A DNA stretch of 64,000 nt, from NCBI RefSeq assembly GCF_900112495.1, contig NZ_FOMA01000006.1:1-64000 (forward strand), given 5' to 3'. The notes under the pieces were generated by a model. It was not told the origin of the DNA. It did no database searches and saw only the letters and a list, made by a program, of their open reading frames with translations. The position numbers were made by a program, and so were the translations under genes. Below, one piece after another: positions 53,428-61,966 of this stretch (positions within the stretch are counted from its first letter, which is position 1; every line of letters starts with the position of its first letter). The DNA comes from Bacillus sp. OV322. GTDB lineage: Bacteria > Bacillota > Bacilli > Bacillales > DSM-1321.

Positions 53428-54813
53428 ATGCAGGGGGAATTTAATACGAATGAAGTACTGGAAGCTATATTAAAGAGCATAGACGAAGGAATACATGTTG
53501 TCGGCACAGACGGGCGGACGATATTTTATAACGAAGTGGCAGCAAACCATGATGGAATGAAGGCGAATGAGGTTTTGGGGAAGCCTTTATTGTCGGTTTT
53601 CCCCTCCCTGACAAGGCACTCATCGACCCTGCTTCAGGTTTTGCAGACAGGAGAGCCCATTATTCACAAAAGCCAGACTTACCTGAACCTGCATGGAAGG
53701 AAAATAGAAACAATGAACACTACCCTTCCTATAAAGGTCGGCGAGGAGCTTATCGGTGCTGTTGAAATTGCGAAGGATTTCTCCAAGCTGAAAGTCCTTT
53801 CTGAGCGGCTTCTGGATTTGGAGCATACACTAAAGACAAAACCGGCAGTAAAGACAGGAACAAGCGGGGCATTCTTCACTTTTAAAGATATTCTTACAGA
53901 AAACATTGAGTTCAGAAAAAAAATCGAGCAGGCCAAAAAAGCCGCGCTAGCCGATTCACCTGTGCTTATTTATGGAGAAAGCGGCACAGGCAAGGAACTT
54001 TTTGTACAGAGCATCCATAATGAGTCAAAAAGAAGGAATGGCCCATTTATTGCCCAAAACTGTGCCGCTCTCCCTGAAGCGCTGCTTGAAAGCCTCCTGT
54101 TTGGCACTGCCAAAGGCAGCTATACCGGCGCTGTGGAACGCGGGGGATTATTCGAGCTTGCAACCGGCGGGACACTTTTTCTGGATGAACTTCAATCCAT
54201 GCCTGTGGCCCTGCAGGCCAAACTTTTGAGGGTGCTGGAAGACGGCATGGTACGGAGAATCGGGGGGAGCAAGAGCATCAAAACGGATGTAAGGGTGATG
54301 GCGGCAATGAATATTCCCCCTTCTGAGGCGGTAAAAGAAAACCTCCTGCGGGGCGATTTATATTACCGCCTGAACGTAATGAGCTATGAGCTGCCCCCGC
54401 TCCGTGAGCGAAAAGACGATATTTTGATGCTTTCCTGTCACTTTATGAATCATTTTAATGAAAAATTCAGCCGCAATGTTACCGATTTAACCCAAGCTGT
54501 CAGAAAAACCTTTATTGACTATCAATGGCCTGGAAATGTCAGAGAGCTCAAGCATACGATTGAGTTCATGATCAACCAAACCGAAACACAGCAGCTGCAA
54601 AGCAGTGATCTTCCGGTATTTTTACAGTCAGTTCCTCGGGAAACGCCAAAACTTCCGGAGTTCCTGCCTTTACGTGAGGCAGTGAGGCGAACGGAGTCAC
54701 AACTGATTGAAAAGGCTCTTGCAGCTTCAGAAGGCAATATCCTTAAGGCGTCAAGACTGCTTGACATTCCCAGACAGACTCTTCAATACAAGATTCAAAA
54801 GGGGAAGAAATAG
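53428..54813 (+). CDS. kamR: Sigma-54-dependent activator, KamR-like
   Basis: A 461-residue enhancer-binding protein. An N-terminal PAS domain (about 8-115) is followed by an AAA+ domain with Walker A GESGTGKE (183-190), the sigma-54 contact loop GSYTGA (230-235, a variant of GAFTGA) and Walker B LFLDE. A Fis-type helix-turn-helix closes the protein (about 425-460). The PAS domain probably senses a lysine-derived signal. It sits directly before a sigma-54 promoter for kamA. ATG 53428 follows AGGAGG. B. thuringiensis has a comparable KamR system, as I recall. Confidence 0.88.
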   Translation: MQGEFNTNEVLEAILKSIDEGIHVVGTDGRTIFYNEVAANHDGMKANEVLGKPLLSVFPSLTRHSSTLLQVLQTGEPIIHKSQTYLNLHGRKIETMNTTLPIKVGEELIGAVEIAKDFSKLKVLSERLLDLEHTLKTKPAVKTGTSGAFFTFKDILTENIEFRKKIEQAKKAALADSPVLIYGESGTGKELFVQSIHNESKRRNGPFIAQNCAALPEALLESLLFGTAKGSYTGAVERGGLFELATGGTLFLDELQSMPVALQAKLLRVLEDGMVRRIGGSKSIKTDVRVMAAMNIPPSEAVKENLLRGDLYYRLNVMSYELPPLRERKDDILMLSCHFMNHFNEKFSRNVTDLTQAVRKTFIDYQWPGNVRELKHTIEFMINQTETQQLQSSDLPVFLQSVPRETPKLPEFLPLREAVRRTESQLIEKALAASEGNILKASRLLDIPRQTLQYKIQKGKK

Positions 54814-54814
54814 C

Positions 54815-54851
54815 AAAAAAAATCCTGTTGCGCTTGTACAGGATTTTTTTG
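54815..54851 (+). terminator. kamR terminator
   Basis: AAAAAAATCCTGT / ACAGGATTTTTTT. It separates the yodT-kamR operon from kamA. Confidence 0.9.
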
Positions 54852-54933
54852 CAGTAAATAGAAGCCAGAGCAAATCCAGCACCCCTGAAAACCAGATGAA
54901 ATATTTATGGTAATGAGAGGTAACTGTCTATTT

Positions 54934-54949
54934 TGGCACGATTCTTGCA
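54934..54949 (+). promoter_or_regulatory. Sigma-54 promoter of kamA
   Basis: TGGCACGATTCTTGCA is a perfect match to the -24/-12 consensus TGGCAC-N5-TTGCA, with GG and GC exactly 10 bp apart. It lies 39 bp before the kamA start codon. No sigma-A promoter is apparent at this location. Confidence 0.9.
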
Positions 54950-54987
54950 TTAAATATAAGTATCAAGTTTTTGGGGGAGGAAATAGT

Positions 54988-56388
54988 ATGCATTACGATT
55001 TATTTAAACCAGATCGCCACTGGAAGGATATTGAATTATGGAAAGACGTTAGTGATGAGCAATGGAACAATTGGATATGGCAATTGACGAATACAATCAG
55101 GACCCTGGATGATTTGAAAAAGGTCATTCATTTAACAGAAGACGAAGAAGAAGGTGTGCGGATCTCTACGAAGACGATACCTTTGAATATCACTCCTTAT
55201 TATGCGTCCCTGATGAATCAGTATGACCCGCGCTGTCCGATCAGGATGCAGTCTGTGCCCATTTCTAAGGAATTGCATAAGACAAAATATGATATGGAGG
55301 ACCCTCTTCATGAAGATGAAGATTCACCGGTTCCGGGCCTGACACACAGATATCCGGACCGTGTCCTATTTTTGGTGACAAATCAATGCTCCATGTATTG
55401 CAGATACTGTACAAGAAGAAGGTTTTCCGGACAAATTGGCATGGGTGTTCCCAAAAAGCAGCTGGATGCTGCGATTCACTATATCCGTGAAACACCTGCT
55501 GTAAGGGATGTCCTTATTTCCGGCGGAGACGGGCTGCTGATCAATGACACCATATTGGAATATATTCTGAAAAATCTGAGGGAAATCCCCCATGTTGAAA
55601 TCATCCGCATAGGCACAAGGGCGCCTGTTGTATTCCCGCAGCGCATTACAGAAAATCTGTGCAGTATCCTGAAAAAATATCATCCTGTCTGGCTGAATAC
55701 CCATTTTAATACCTCTATAGAAATTACAGAGGAATCTAAAAAAGCCTGTGAGATGCTTGCTGACGCTGGAGTGCCGGTAGGGAACCAGTCTGTGATACTT
55801 GCCGGCATTAATGACAGTGTGCCGATTATGAAAAAACTAGTCCATGATTTAGTAAAAATAAGGGTAAGGCCCTATTATATTTACCAATGTGATTTATCTG
55901 AAGGCATCGGACATTTTAGGGCCCCGATTTCAAAGGGACTGGAAATTATCGAGGGATTGAGGGGACATACGTCCGGTTATGCTGTGCCTACCTTCGTTGT
56001 TGATGCACCAGGTGGCGGAGGCAAGATCTCACTGCAGCCAAATTATATTATTTCACAATCACCGTCAAAAACCGTGCTGCGGAACTTCGAAGGTGTAATT
56101 ACTACCTATCCGGAAACGGAGAATTACACTCCTGGCATGGCTGATGGCTATTTTGCAGGTGTTTACCCGGATTATATGCAAAAAAGCTCAGACTCAGGAA
56201 TTGCAGGCTTAATGAATGATAAGCAATTCAACCTTGTTCCTGAAGGATTAAAACGAATGGATAGAAGGAAGGATTACACATCTGATCCCGTTCATACCAC
56301 TTTAAAGGATCAGCGTGAAAAACGGGATACGTTAAAAGAAAAAAAATATCAGGCACAGCAAAAAATCAGCCACAGCCCAAAGAGCTGA
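54988..56388 (+). CDS. kamA: Lysine 2,3-aminomutase
   Basis: A 466-residue radical SAM enzyme that converts L-lysine to L-beta-lysine. The iron-sulfur cluster cysteines are Cys134, Cys138 and Cys141 (CSMYCRYC), and the PLP lysine is Lys346 in PGGGGKISLQ. A long charged C-terminal tail (from about 410) is typical of Bacillus KamA. GGGGGAGG precedes ATG 54988; the frame is open further upstream, but that part lies upstream of the promoter. It is followed by yokU. Confidence 0.95.
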   Translation: MHYDLFKPDRHWKDIELWKDVSDEQWNNWIWQLTNTIRTLDDLKKVIHLTEDEEEGVRISTKTIPLNITPYYASLMNQYDPRCPIRMQSVPISKELHKTKYDMEDPLHEDEDSPVPGLTHRYPDRVLFLVTNQCSMYCRYCTRRRFSGQIGMGVPKKQLDAAIHYIRETPAVRDVLISGGDGLLINDTILEYILKNLREIPHVEIIRIGTRAPVVFPQRITENLCSILKKYHPVWLNTHFNTSIEITEESKKACEMLADAGVPVGNQSVILAGINDSVPIMKKLVHDLVKIRVRPYYIYQCDLSEGIGHFRAPISKGLEIIEGLRGHTSGYAVPTFVVDAPGGGGKISLQPNYIISQSPSKTVLRNFEGVITTYPETENYTPGMADGYFAGVYPDYMQKSSDSGIAGLMNDKQFNLVPEGLKRMDRRKDYTSDPVHTTLKDQREKRDTLKEKKYQAQQKISHSPKS

Positions 56389-56409
56389 AAACAGAAGGCG
56401 GTGATTGAC

Positions 56410-56688
56410 ATGGAACTTTGTCCCTGGTGCGGTGATGGAGTGCTCACAGATCATAAGGAGTCGGTATACTGGGAGCTGCCGGATGGCACAAAAGCCATTG
56501 AAATAAAGGAAACACCTTCAAAGCTCTGCAGCGACTGCAAAGCCAGCTTTCAGACGGAAGATATCGTCAAAACGATTGAAGACCAGCTGTTCTTAATCAA
56601 CACCTCAACACTTGAAAAGGTGATCTCCTATGGGGAACTGCTTAAAAAAGAAAGGCTGCTAAAAAGAAATTATTTTGACTTTACCTAA
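56410..56688 (+). CDS. yokU: YokU-family zinc-ribbon protein
   Basis: A 92-residue protein with CPWCGDG at the N terminus and CSDCKASFQTED (about 41-44), a likely zinc ribbon. The family is usually annotated YokU and commonly neighbours kamA. Its function is unknown; the constant pairing suggests a role in kamA expression or assembly. AAGGCGGTG precedes the ATG at 56410. It is probably co-transcribed with kamA from the sigma-54 promoter. Confidence 0.85.
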   Translation: MELCPWCGDGVLTDHKESVYWELPDGTKAIEIKETPSKLCSDCKASFQTEDIVKTIEDQLFLINTSTLEKVISYGELLKKERLLKRNYFDFT

Positions 56689-56754
56689 AAACCGGTAAGA
56701 TTGGCGAGGGATTAAAGCTGCAGCAGGATACAGAGTCCGCTGAAAAATTTTTAA

Positions 56755-56830
56755 AAGGATCGCCTTTGTAAAATGTCCGGTTGATTTCCACTGCAGGATG
56801 CTTCGCTTGCCGCTCCAATCAACCTAATGC
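56755..56830 (-). repeat. Short repeat, H/I subfamily
   Basis: AAAGGATCGCCTTTGTAAAA then CGGTTGATTT, GCAGGATGCTT and CCAATCAACC, giving a GGTTGATT/AATCAACC stem. Closely related to 42111-42157. The following 56831-57150 interval has a terminator but no gene I can support. Confidence 0.6.
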
Positions 56831-56860
56831 TATTAAAAAAAATTAACCACATTTCAGGAG

Positions 56861-56900
56861 GTCAAATCCCTTATTTTTTAAAGGGATTTGACTTATTTTG
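56861..56900 (+). terminator. Terminator downstream of the kamA-yokU unit
   Basis: GTCAAATCCCTT / AAGGGATTTGAC perfect 12-bp stem with a T-rich tail. It may terminate the kamA-yokU message or a transcript started nearby. Confidence 0.75.
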
Positions 56901-57172
56901 TTTTAACATGGTGATCGACTATTTAAAAAGGGGGGTATCAATATTTATTTTTTCAGGAAGCTTATCCTCTAAAGACTTTTTCAGTGATTTCCCAGAGGTG
57001 CTGCATCATGGGGAATATTTGAAGGGGCAGCATCCTTCCTTGCTGGAGGATATGAGGTTGTTAATCATCCTGCTTGCCTTGCGGTGGATTTCCATGCTTA
57101 AATACTTCTAGGCAAGCGTCCAATAAGCGGCAAAGCGGGTTCCGGGAGAAAATGAGGAGGATTTGATTTCTG

Positions 57173-57397
57173 ATGAAGGCTTTTTATTCTTTTTTAATGA
57201 AATACAGGCAGCCCAAAGACATAGATGAATTGACCAAATTTGCGAATCGGGCTTATGAAGACCATGGATTTCCCAAACAATCAAAAAGCTATGATGAAGT
57301 AAGCAGATATCTTGAAATGAACGGCCATTATCTTGATAGCATGTCGATTTTCGATGAGGCTTGGGAGATTTACCAAGAAGATGAAAAAGGGCTTTGA
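57173..57397 (+). CDS. yozE: YozE-family protein
   Basis: A 74-residue all-helical protein of the YozE SAM-like family (YSFLMKYRQPKDIDELTKFA, FPKQSKSYDEVSRYLE). The structure is a small domain of unknown role. The AGGAGG site is 12 nt from the ATG, somewhat long. In B. subtilis yozE also lies near yokU-kamA. Confidence 0.85.
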   Translation: MKAFYSFLMKYRQPKDIDELTKFANRAYEDHGFPKQSKSYDEVSRYLEMNGHYLDSMSIFDEAWEIYQEDEKGL

Positions 57398-57430
57398 TTT
57401 TTAATGTCACACAAGGCACAGTATGCTTTT

Positions 57431-57465
57431 ATCGGCTGGGATTATTTCCAGCCGATTTTCTTTTT
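57431..57465 (+). terminator. yozE terminator
   Basis: ATCGGCTGG / CCAGCCGAT stem with a T-rich tail. Confidence 0.88.
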
Positions 57466-57536
57466 AACCTGTTTGTTTCTTTCTGCATATAATTTAATAA
57501 TCAAACTAAAGGACCTATGCTGAGGGGATGTCTCTT

Positions 57537-58256
57537 ATGGGGAAAAGGAAACAGCCGAAGTTCAAGAAAGGCGATACCGTCGTGATCATCATGTATGGAA
57601 CAGTCGGCAATATCACAGATATCAAGTATCTCGACGGTAATTATGTGTATGAAGTGAATTATAGTGAAGGTTTGTATATCGAGAGCACTTTACAGCATAT
57701 TTTCGAATATAAAGGCGAAGTGCACTATGAAAAAGAACAAGTTGACATTGATTACAAATTTATTTTTGGCGATCTTGTTCAGGTTGATGGATATGACCGG
57801 GATTATTTTAAGGTAATCGGCTTCAGGACGGAAATTTGGCGGTATAAAGAAAATGCCTGGGAAGATGTCATCTATGAGCTTTCTAGGGTGTCGGATGGTG
57901 AATGGCTTGAGGCCCATGAGGAAGAGCTTACCCTGATTGCAGATGCAAAAGAGGCTGACGGCATCATTGAAAAACTGGGCTTGCTTCACTCTATAGCGAA
58001 AAAACCGGTAAAAGTAGATCTCAATAAAACAAAGAAGGATTCCCGCGCAAGCGAGCAGGAAACGTTAAACACGAAATCGGAGAAACTGGCTTTCATCGAT
58101 GGGCTTCTCGATTTATATAATGATTATCAGCTCTTGTATGACATGTTTGGCGATGAAGATTTTAAACAGATTATGAATATTGCGATGATCAAAGTCCAAA
58201 AGGCTGCGCATGAAGTATATAACTATGGTAATAAATACCGGGAATCCTCTTCATGA
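57537..58256 (+). CDS. yodN: YodN-like protein
   Basis: About 239 residues. The N-terminal 60 residues carry a small SH3/KOW-like beta barrel (FKKGDTVVIIMYGTVGNI), with a similar second barrel around FGDLVQVDGYDRDYFKVIG. The C-terminal part is helical and acidic. Function unknown; the position next to yozD matches B. subtilis yodN. ATG 57537 is chosen because GAGGGG directly abuts the ATG at 57528 but is 9 nt from this one. Confidence 0.75.
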   Translation: MGKRKQPKFKKGDTVVIIMYGTVGNITDIKYLDGNYVYEVNYSEGLYIESTLQHIFEYKGEVHYEKEQVDIDYKFIFGDLVQVDGYDRDYFKVIGFRTEIWRYKENAWEDVIYELSRVSDGEWLEAHEEELTLIADAKEADGIIEKLGLLHSIAKKPVKVDLNKTKKDSRASEQETLNTKSEKLAFIDGLLDLYNDYQLLYDMFGDEDFKQIMNIAMIKVQKAAHEVYNYGNKYRESSS

Positions 58257-58343
58257 ATAATTGCTGGCGGCTAAAATGAAAACTATGGGACACCATACGC
58301 CATCCGGCTTCATGAAGATCCGATTTTACAGATTCACACGAAT

Positions 58344-58371
58344 AGACAAGGAATATTTGTCTTGTTTTTTT
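58344..58371 (+). terminator. yodN terminator
   Basis: AGACAA / TTGTCT stem followed by a T run. Confidence 0.75.
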
Positions 58372-58398
58372 CATACATCTTATTGAGGGGGCGATGAT

Positions 58399-58569
58399 AT
58401 GCGGGAAATCGAGGTATTTATTGATACGGAAGAAATTGCCGAGTTCTTTTTTAGGGAGCTTATGAAAAGGGGCTATATTCCTACAGCAGAAGAAGTAGAA
58501 GACATCGCTGATATTACATTCGACTATTTGCTTGAAAAAAGCATCATTGATGAAGAAATTGATGAGTAG
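58399..58569 (+). CDS. yozD: YozD-family small acidic protein
   Basis: A 56-residue protein, highly acidic and helical (begins MREIEVFIDTEEIAEFFF, ends IIDEEIDE). It fits the YozD family, found next to yodN in Bacillus; the function is unknown. GAGGGGGCG is 8 nt before ATG 58399. The gene is flanked by terminators on both sides. Confidence 0.85.
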   Translation: MREIEVFIDTEEIAEFFFRELMKRGYIPTAEEVEDIADITFDYLLEKSIIDEEIDE

Positions 58570-58624
58570 ACGGCAATAAAGCCGGCAGATGGATTGCCCT
58601 TTTAATGAAATGAATCGAGAAGCT

Positions 58625-58652
58625 AAACGGCGGACACCCCCGCCGTTTTATT
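58625..58652 (+). terminator. yozD terminator
   Basis: AAACGGCGG / CCGCCGTTT stem followed by T-rich sequence. Confidence 0.85.
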
Positions 58653-58875
58653 TATTTGGCGTTATTTTTATTTGTGCTCCTCACATCTGGCCCGCTTGTG
58701 GAGCTGAAATGCTAAACCCCGGAAACCAGGCGGATCCTAAGCAGCACAGAACTAAGCTATTTATTATTTTTATCGATGCTTCCCATTCATATAGTTCTAT
58801 TTCCCTTTCAAGACGCCTGTGTGTTATATTAATGTAGGATATATGAATATCCTTTACAATGAGGAGGACAATACA

Positions 58876-59580
58876 ATGAGTGTACATATTGGTGCAAAAG
58901 AAAACGAAATTGCAGAGACGGTCTTATTGCCGGGAGATCCGCTTCGGGCTAAATACATAGCAGAAACCTTTTTGGAAGATGCCAAATTATATAATGAAGT
59001 AAGAAACATGTTTGGCTATACCGGTACATATAAGGGCAAGAGAGTTTCCGTACAGGGAACAGGCATGGGAGTACCGTCTATTTCCATCTATGTGAATGAA
59101 TTAATTTCAAGCTATAATGTTCAGAATTTGATCCGTGTTGGTACAGCCGGAGCCATCCAGAAAGATGTCAAGGTCCGTGATGTAATCCTCGCCATGAGCT
59201 CATCAACAGATTCACAGATGAACAGGATGGCATTCGGGGGAATTGATTATGCCCCGACAGCGGATTTCGATCTTCTAAGAAAGGCCTATGATGCAGGTCT
59301 TAAAAAAGGCCTCCGCCTAAAAGCGGGAAATGTATTCACAGCCGATCAGTTCTATAATGATAACGCTGACTTAGAGAAGCTTGCAAGATACCAAATCCTG
59401 GCCATTGAAATGGAAACAACGGCTCTTTATACGATTGCTGCCAAATTCGGGCGCAAAGCTCTTTCCGTTTTAACTGTCAGCGATCACATTTTAACTGGAG
59501 AAGAAACCACAGCAGAAGAAAGGCAGACCACTTTTAATGAAATGATCGAAGTTGCATTGGAAGCAGCAGCGGCAGAGTAA
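58876..59580 (+). CDS. deoD: Purine-nucleoside phosphorylase (DeoD type)
   Basis: A 234-residue hexameric-type phosphorylase that splits purine (deoxy)ribonucleosides with phosphate. GDPLRAK binds phosphate, RVGTAGAIQ and the C-terminal [21 protein letters not shown] bind ribose and base; the catalytic Asp is in SDH. GAGGAGGA precedes ATG 58876. It is monocistronic and salvages purines. Confidence 0.95.
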   Translation: MSVHIGAKENEIAETVLLPGDPLRAKYIAETFLEDAKLYNEVRNMFGYTGTYKGKRVSVQGTGMGVPSISIYVNELISSYNVQNLIRVGTAGAIQKDVKVRDVILAMSSSTDSQMNRMAFGGIDYAPTADFDLLRKAYDAGLKKGLRLKAGNVFTADQFYNDNADLEKLARYQILAIEMETTALYTIAAKFGRKALSVLTVSDHILTGEETTAEERQTTFNEMIEVALEAAAAE

Positions 59581-59611
59581 GCAGTCCTGCCACCCCCCCA
59601 TAAAGAGATCG

Positions 59612-59690
59612 GGCAGTAAAGTCAATGGCATGACACACCATGAATTTGGCATATGCCAATTTTGAGACATATGCCATTGGCTGGACTGCC
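59612..59690 (+). other. Nested inverted-repeat structure after deoD
   Basis: GGCAGT (59612-59617) pairs with ACTGCC (59685-59690), CAATGGCAT (59623-59631) with ATGCCATTG (59671-59679), and a perfect 14-bp palindrome TTGGCATATGCCAA (59646-59659) sits inside. No T run follows. It could be a stable 3' structure or protein site. Confidence 0.6.
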
Positions 59691-59709
59691 TGTATTTTTT
59701 ATGTCCCTG

Positions 59710-59748
59710 AAAGCCCTGGCATCATTTTTTCAGAATGCCGGCTTTTTT
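59710..59748 (+). terminator. deoD terminator
   Basis: AAGCCCTGGCAT / ATGCCGGCTT stem with six Ts. Confidence 0.85.
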
Positions 59749-59868
59749 CTATAATTCCTTAAAATTGAACATTAATATTTTTCGTTTGCTGACAAACCTG
59801 ATAAAATAATCATAAAATTCCTGAATATAAAACAGTCCAGTTTTGATGGGTGAAAGTGGTGAAGGTTA

Positions 59869-61344
59869 GTGGAAGAAGAAAAGAAGCAGCATGAACACAA
59901 TAGTGAACCCAAATTTATTAAAATTAAAAGGTTCCCTTTCATTATGGGAATTTTTTTGCTCATTTTTTTAACGGCAGGAATCACTACGATTGCCCTTACA
60001 TTCGGCAACGATAAAGCCGCTCCAATTGTGGCAAAGACGCAGGGAGACCATCCGGAGTTTAATAAGCTATTCTCTGCTTATAACACACTCAAGGGCCAAT
60101 ATTATCAGAAAACAGATGATAAGACGCTTGTGAACGGAGCAATAAATGGAATGGTGGAAGCACTAGGCGATCCTTATTCCGACTATATGACGGATAAGGA
60201 AGCAAAAAGCTTCCATGAAAGCATTTCTTCCTCATTCGAGGGAATTGGGGCAGAGATTCAGGAGCAAAACTCAAAAATCATGGTGGTTTCCCCAATTAAA
60301 GGGTCACCTGCCGAAAAGGCTGGCCTAAAACCTAATGATGTCATCCTGAGTGTTAACGGCAAGAGCCTTCAGGGATTAAGCGCTACAGAAGCGGTATTGA
60401 AAATCCGCGGTAAAAAAGGGACAAAGGCAGACCTCGAGATTTCAAGAGGAGATGATTCCAACCCTATTCAAGTGAGTATTGAGCGGGATACAATCCCGAT
60501 TGAAACAGTATATCCTGAAATGCTATCAGGGGGAATTGCAAGGATCCAGGTGACAAGCTTTTCCGATAATACTTCAAAAGAACTTGAAACAGCAATTGGC
60601 CAAATGAAAAAGAAGAACATGAAGGGTCTTATCCTTGACTTGCGCGGAAATCCGGGAGGGCTGCTTGACCAGGCTATGAAAATTGCCAGCATGTTCGTTC
60701 CAGATGGAAAAGTAATTGTTCAGGTAGAAGATAAAGCTGGAAAGAAAGAAATTATTAAATCTCAAAATAATGGCGAGTTAAAGCTTCCTGTTGTGGTGCT
60801 AATCGATAAAGGAAGCGCAAGCGCCTCCGAAATTGTCTCCGGAGCTGTAAGTGAAGCAGCTGATATAAAACTTATCGGGGAAAAATCTTTCGGCAAGGGT
60901 ACTGTGCAGACTTCACAGGATTTCAGTGACGGATCCAATATCAAATATACGATTGCTAAATGGCTGACTCCAAACGGAAATTGGATTCATAAAAAAGGAA
61001 TAAAACCTGATATCGCAGTACCGCTTCCAAGCTATGCGAATCTGCCGTTTATCTCTCCTGATAAAGTGCTGAAGCAATCTATGTCGTCTGCTGAAACGCA
61101 GTCTGCACAAGAGATGCTGAAAGCAGAAGGATACTATCCCGGCAAGGCTGACGGATTTTTCGATGCACAAACCAAATCTGCCGTCATGAAGTTCCAGGGT
61201 GACCATTCTTTAAAGAAAACAGGCATTATTACAGGCGAAACGACTGTAAAGCTAATGGAGATATTGCGCAATAAAATCCTTGCCAATGACACTCAAGTCA
61301 AGAAGGCAGAGGAAGTATTAAAAAAAGAACTTCAATCTAAATAA
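59869..61344 (+). CDS. Carboxy-terminal processing protease (S41), CtpB-like
   Basis: A 491-residue protease with an N-terminal membrane helix (about 23-45), PDZ domain (about 105-185), S41 core and a C-terminal peptidoglycan-binding domain (YYPGKADGFFDAQTKSAVMKFQ). The catalytic Ser is in KGSASASEIVSGA and the Lys in GEKSFGKGTVQ. B. subtilis CtpB cleaves SpoIVFA to activate sigma-K; this orthologue could do the same, or it may be CtpA. The GTG start at 59869 has GAAGG close by. Confidence 0.9.
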   Translation: MEEEKKQHEHNSEPKFIKIKRFPFIMGIFLLIFLTAGITTIALTFGNDKAAPIVAKTQGDHPEFNKLFSAYNTLKGQYYQKTDDKTLVNGAINGMVEALGDPYSDYMTDKEAKSFHESISSSFEGIGAEIQEQNSKIMVVSPIKGSPAEKAGLKPNDVILSVNGKSLQGLSATEAVLKIRGKKGTKADLEISRGDDSNPIQVSIERDTIPIETVYPEMLSGGIARIQVTSFSDNTSKELETAIGQMKKKNMKGLILDLRGNPGGLLDQAMKIASMFVPDGKVIVQVEDKAGKKEIIKSQNNGELKLPVVVLIDKGSASASEIVSGAVSEAADIKLIGEKSFGKGTVQTSQDFSDGSNIKYTIAKWLTPNGNWIHKKGIKPDIAVPLPSYANLPFISPDKVLKQSMSSAETQSAQEMLKAEGYYPGKADGFFDAQTKSAVMKFQGDHSLKKTGIITGETTVKLMEILRNKILANDTQVKKAEEVLKKELQSK

Positions 61345-61388
61345 CCGGGAAAGCGGTGTTCACGGAAACGAAGCCGCTTGATCAAGTA

Positions 61389-61428
61389 AAAAGCCGATTT
61401 GGCGCTGCCCGCGCTGAATCGGCTTTTA
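61389..61428 (+). terminator. Terminator after the S41 protease
   Basis: AAAAAGCCGATT / AATCGGCTTTT stem. Confidence 0.85.
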
Positions 61429-61484
61429 TATGTATAAAAGGCAGGCTGCTAACACATATTAAAGAGAAAAAGGAGTGAACGCCT

Positions 61485-61940
61485 GTGAAAAATGCAGCAA
61501 TTTTGGCCATTAAATTCCTCTCTTGCATTATAGCCTTTTCTGTCGGACTGGATTTGTTTTTTCAAGCTTCCTTTTTGGAAATCATATCTTTTAGCTTATT
61601 TGCGGTCACTGTATCCTATATTTTCGGCGACCTGATCCTTCTGCCGAGACTCGGGAATAAAGCGGCACTGGCTTTTGATTTTTTAATCACATATATAAGC
61701 GTATGGGTTTTCGGGAACATTGTGCTGCAGAATTATTTGCAGATTGCCTGGGGAAGTATTATTTCTGCGGTCATTGTACTGGGTGCAGAGGTATTTGTAC
61801 ACAGGCATATTTTAAGCCTTAGCAGCGGAACAGGAAATGTTCAGGATAAAAAGGCTTTCTATAGCCGGAGATTATCTTATGAGACAGAATTTGCAGAAGA
61901 ACCAGAGTTCAAGGATCATAATGAAAACAAACAAAACTAG
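61485..61940 (+). CDS. yndM: YndM-family (DUF2512) membrane protein
   Basis: A 151-residue protein with four membrane helices (about 7-26, 29-50, 60-82, 86-107) and a polar tail. It fits DUF2512/YndM (FGDLILLPRLGNKAAL in the loop). Function unknown. AAAAGGAGTG precedes the GTG. Its TAG stop codon lies inside a terminator stem shared with mtnA. Confidence 0.82.
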   Translation: MKNAAILAIKFLSCIIAFSVGLDLFFQASFLEIISFSLFAVTVSYIFGDLILLPRLGNKAALAFDFLITYISVWVFGNIVLQNYLQIAWGSIISAVIVLGAEVFVHRHILSLSSGTGNVQDKKAFYSRRLSYETEFAEEPEFKDHNENKQN

Positions 61941-61966
61941 GGGCAAAGCTCCCTAGTTTTTTATAG
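61933..61966. terminator. Shared bidirectional terminator containing both stop codons
   Basis: AAAACTAGGG / CCCTAGTTTT 10-bp perfect stem, 8-nt loop. The TAG at 61938-61940 ends yndM, and CTA at 61953-61955 is the mtnA TAG read on the minus strand. Confidence 0.92.

Noticed and set aside
56827-57111. 94-residue ORF after yokU
   Set aside because: It runs through a perfect 12-bp terminator hairpin and repeat sequence; no ribosome site.
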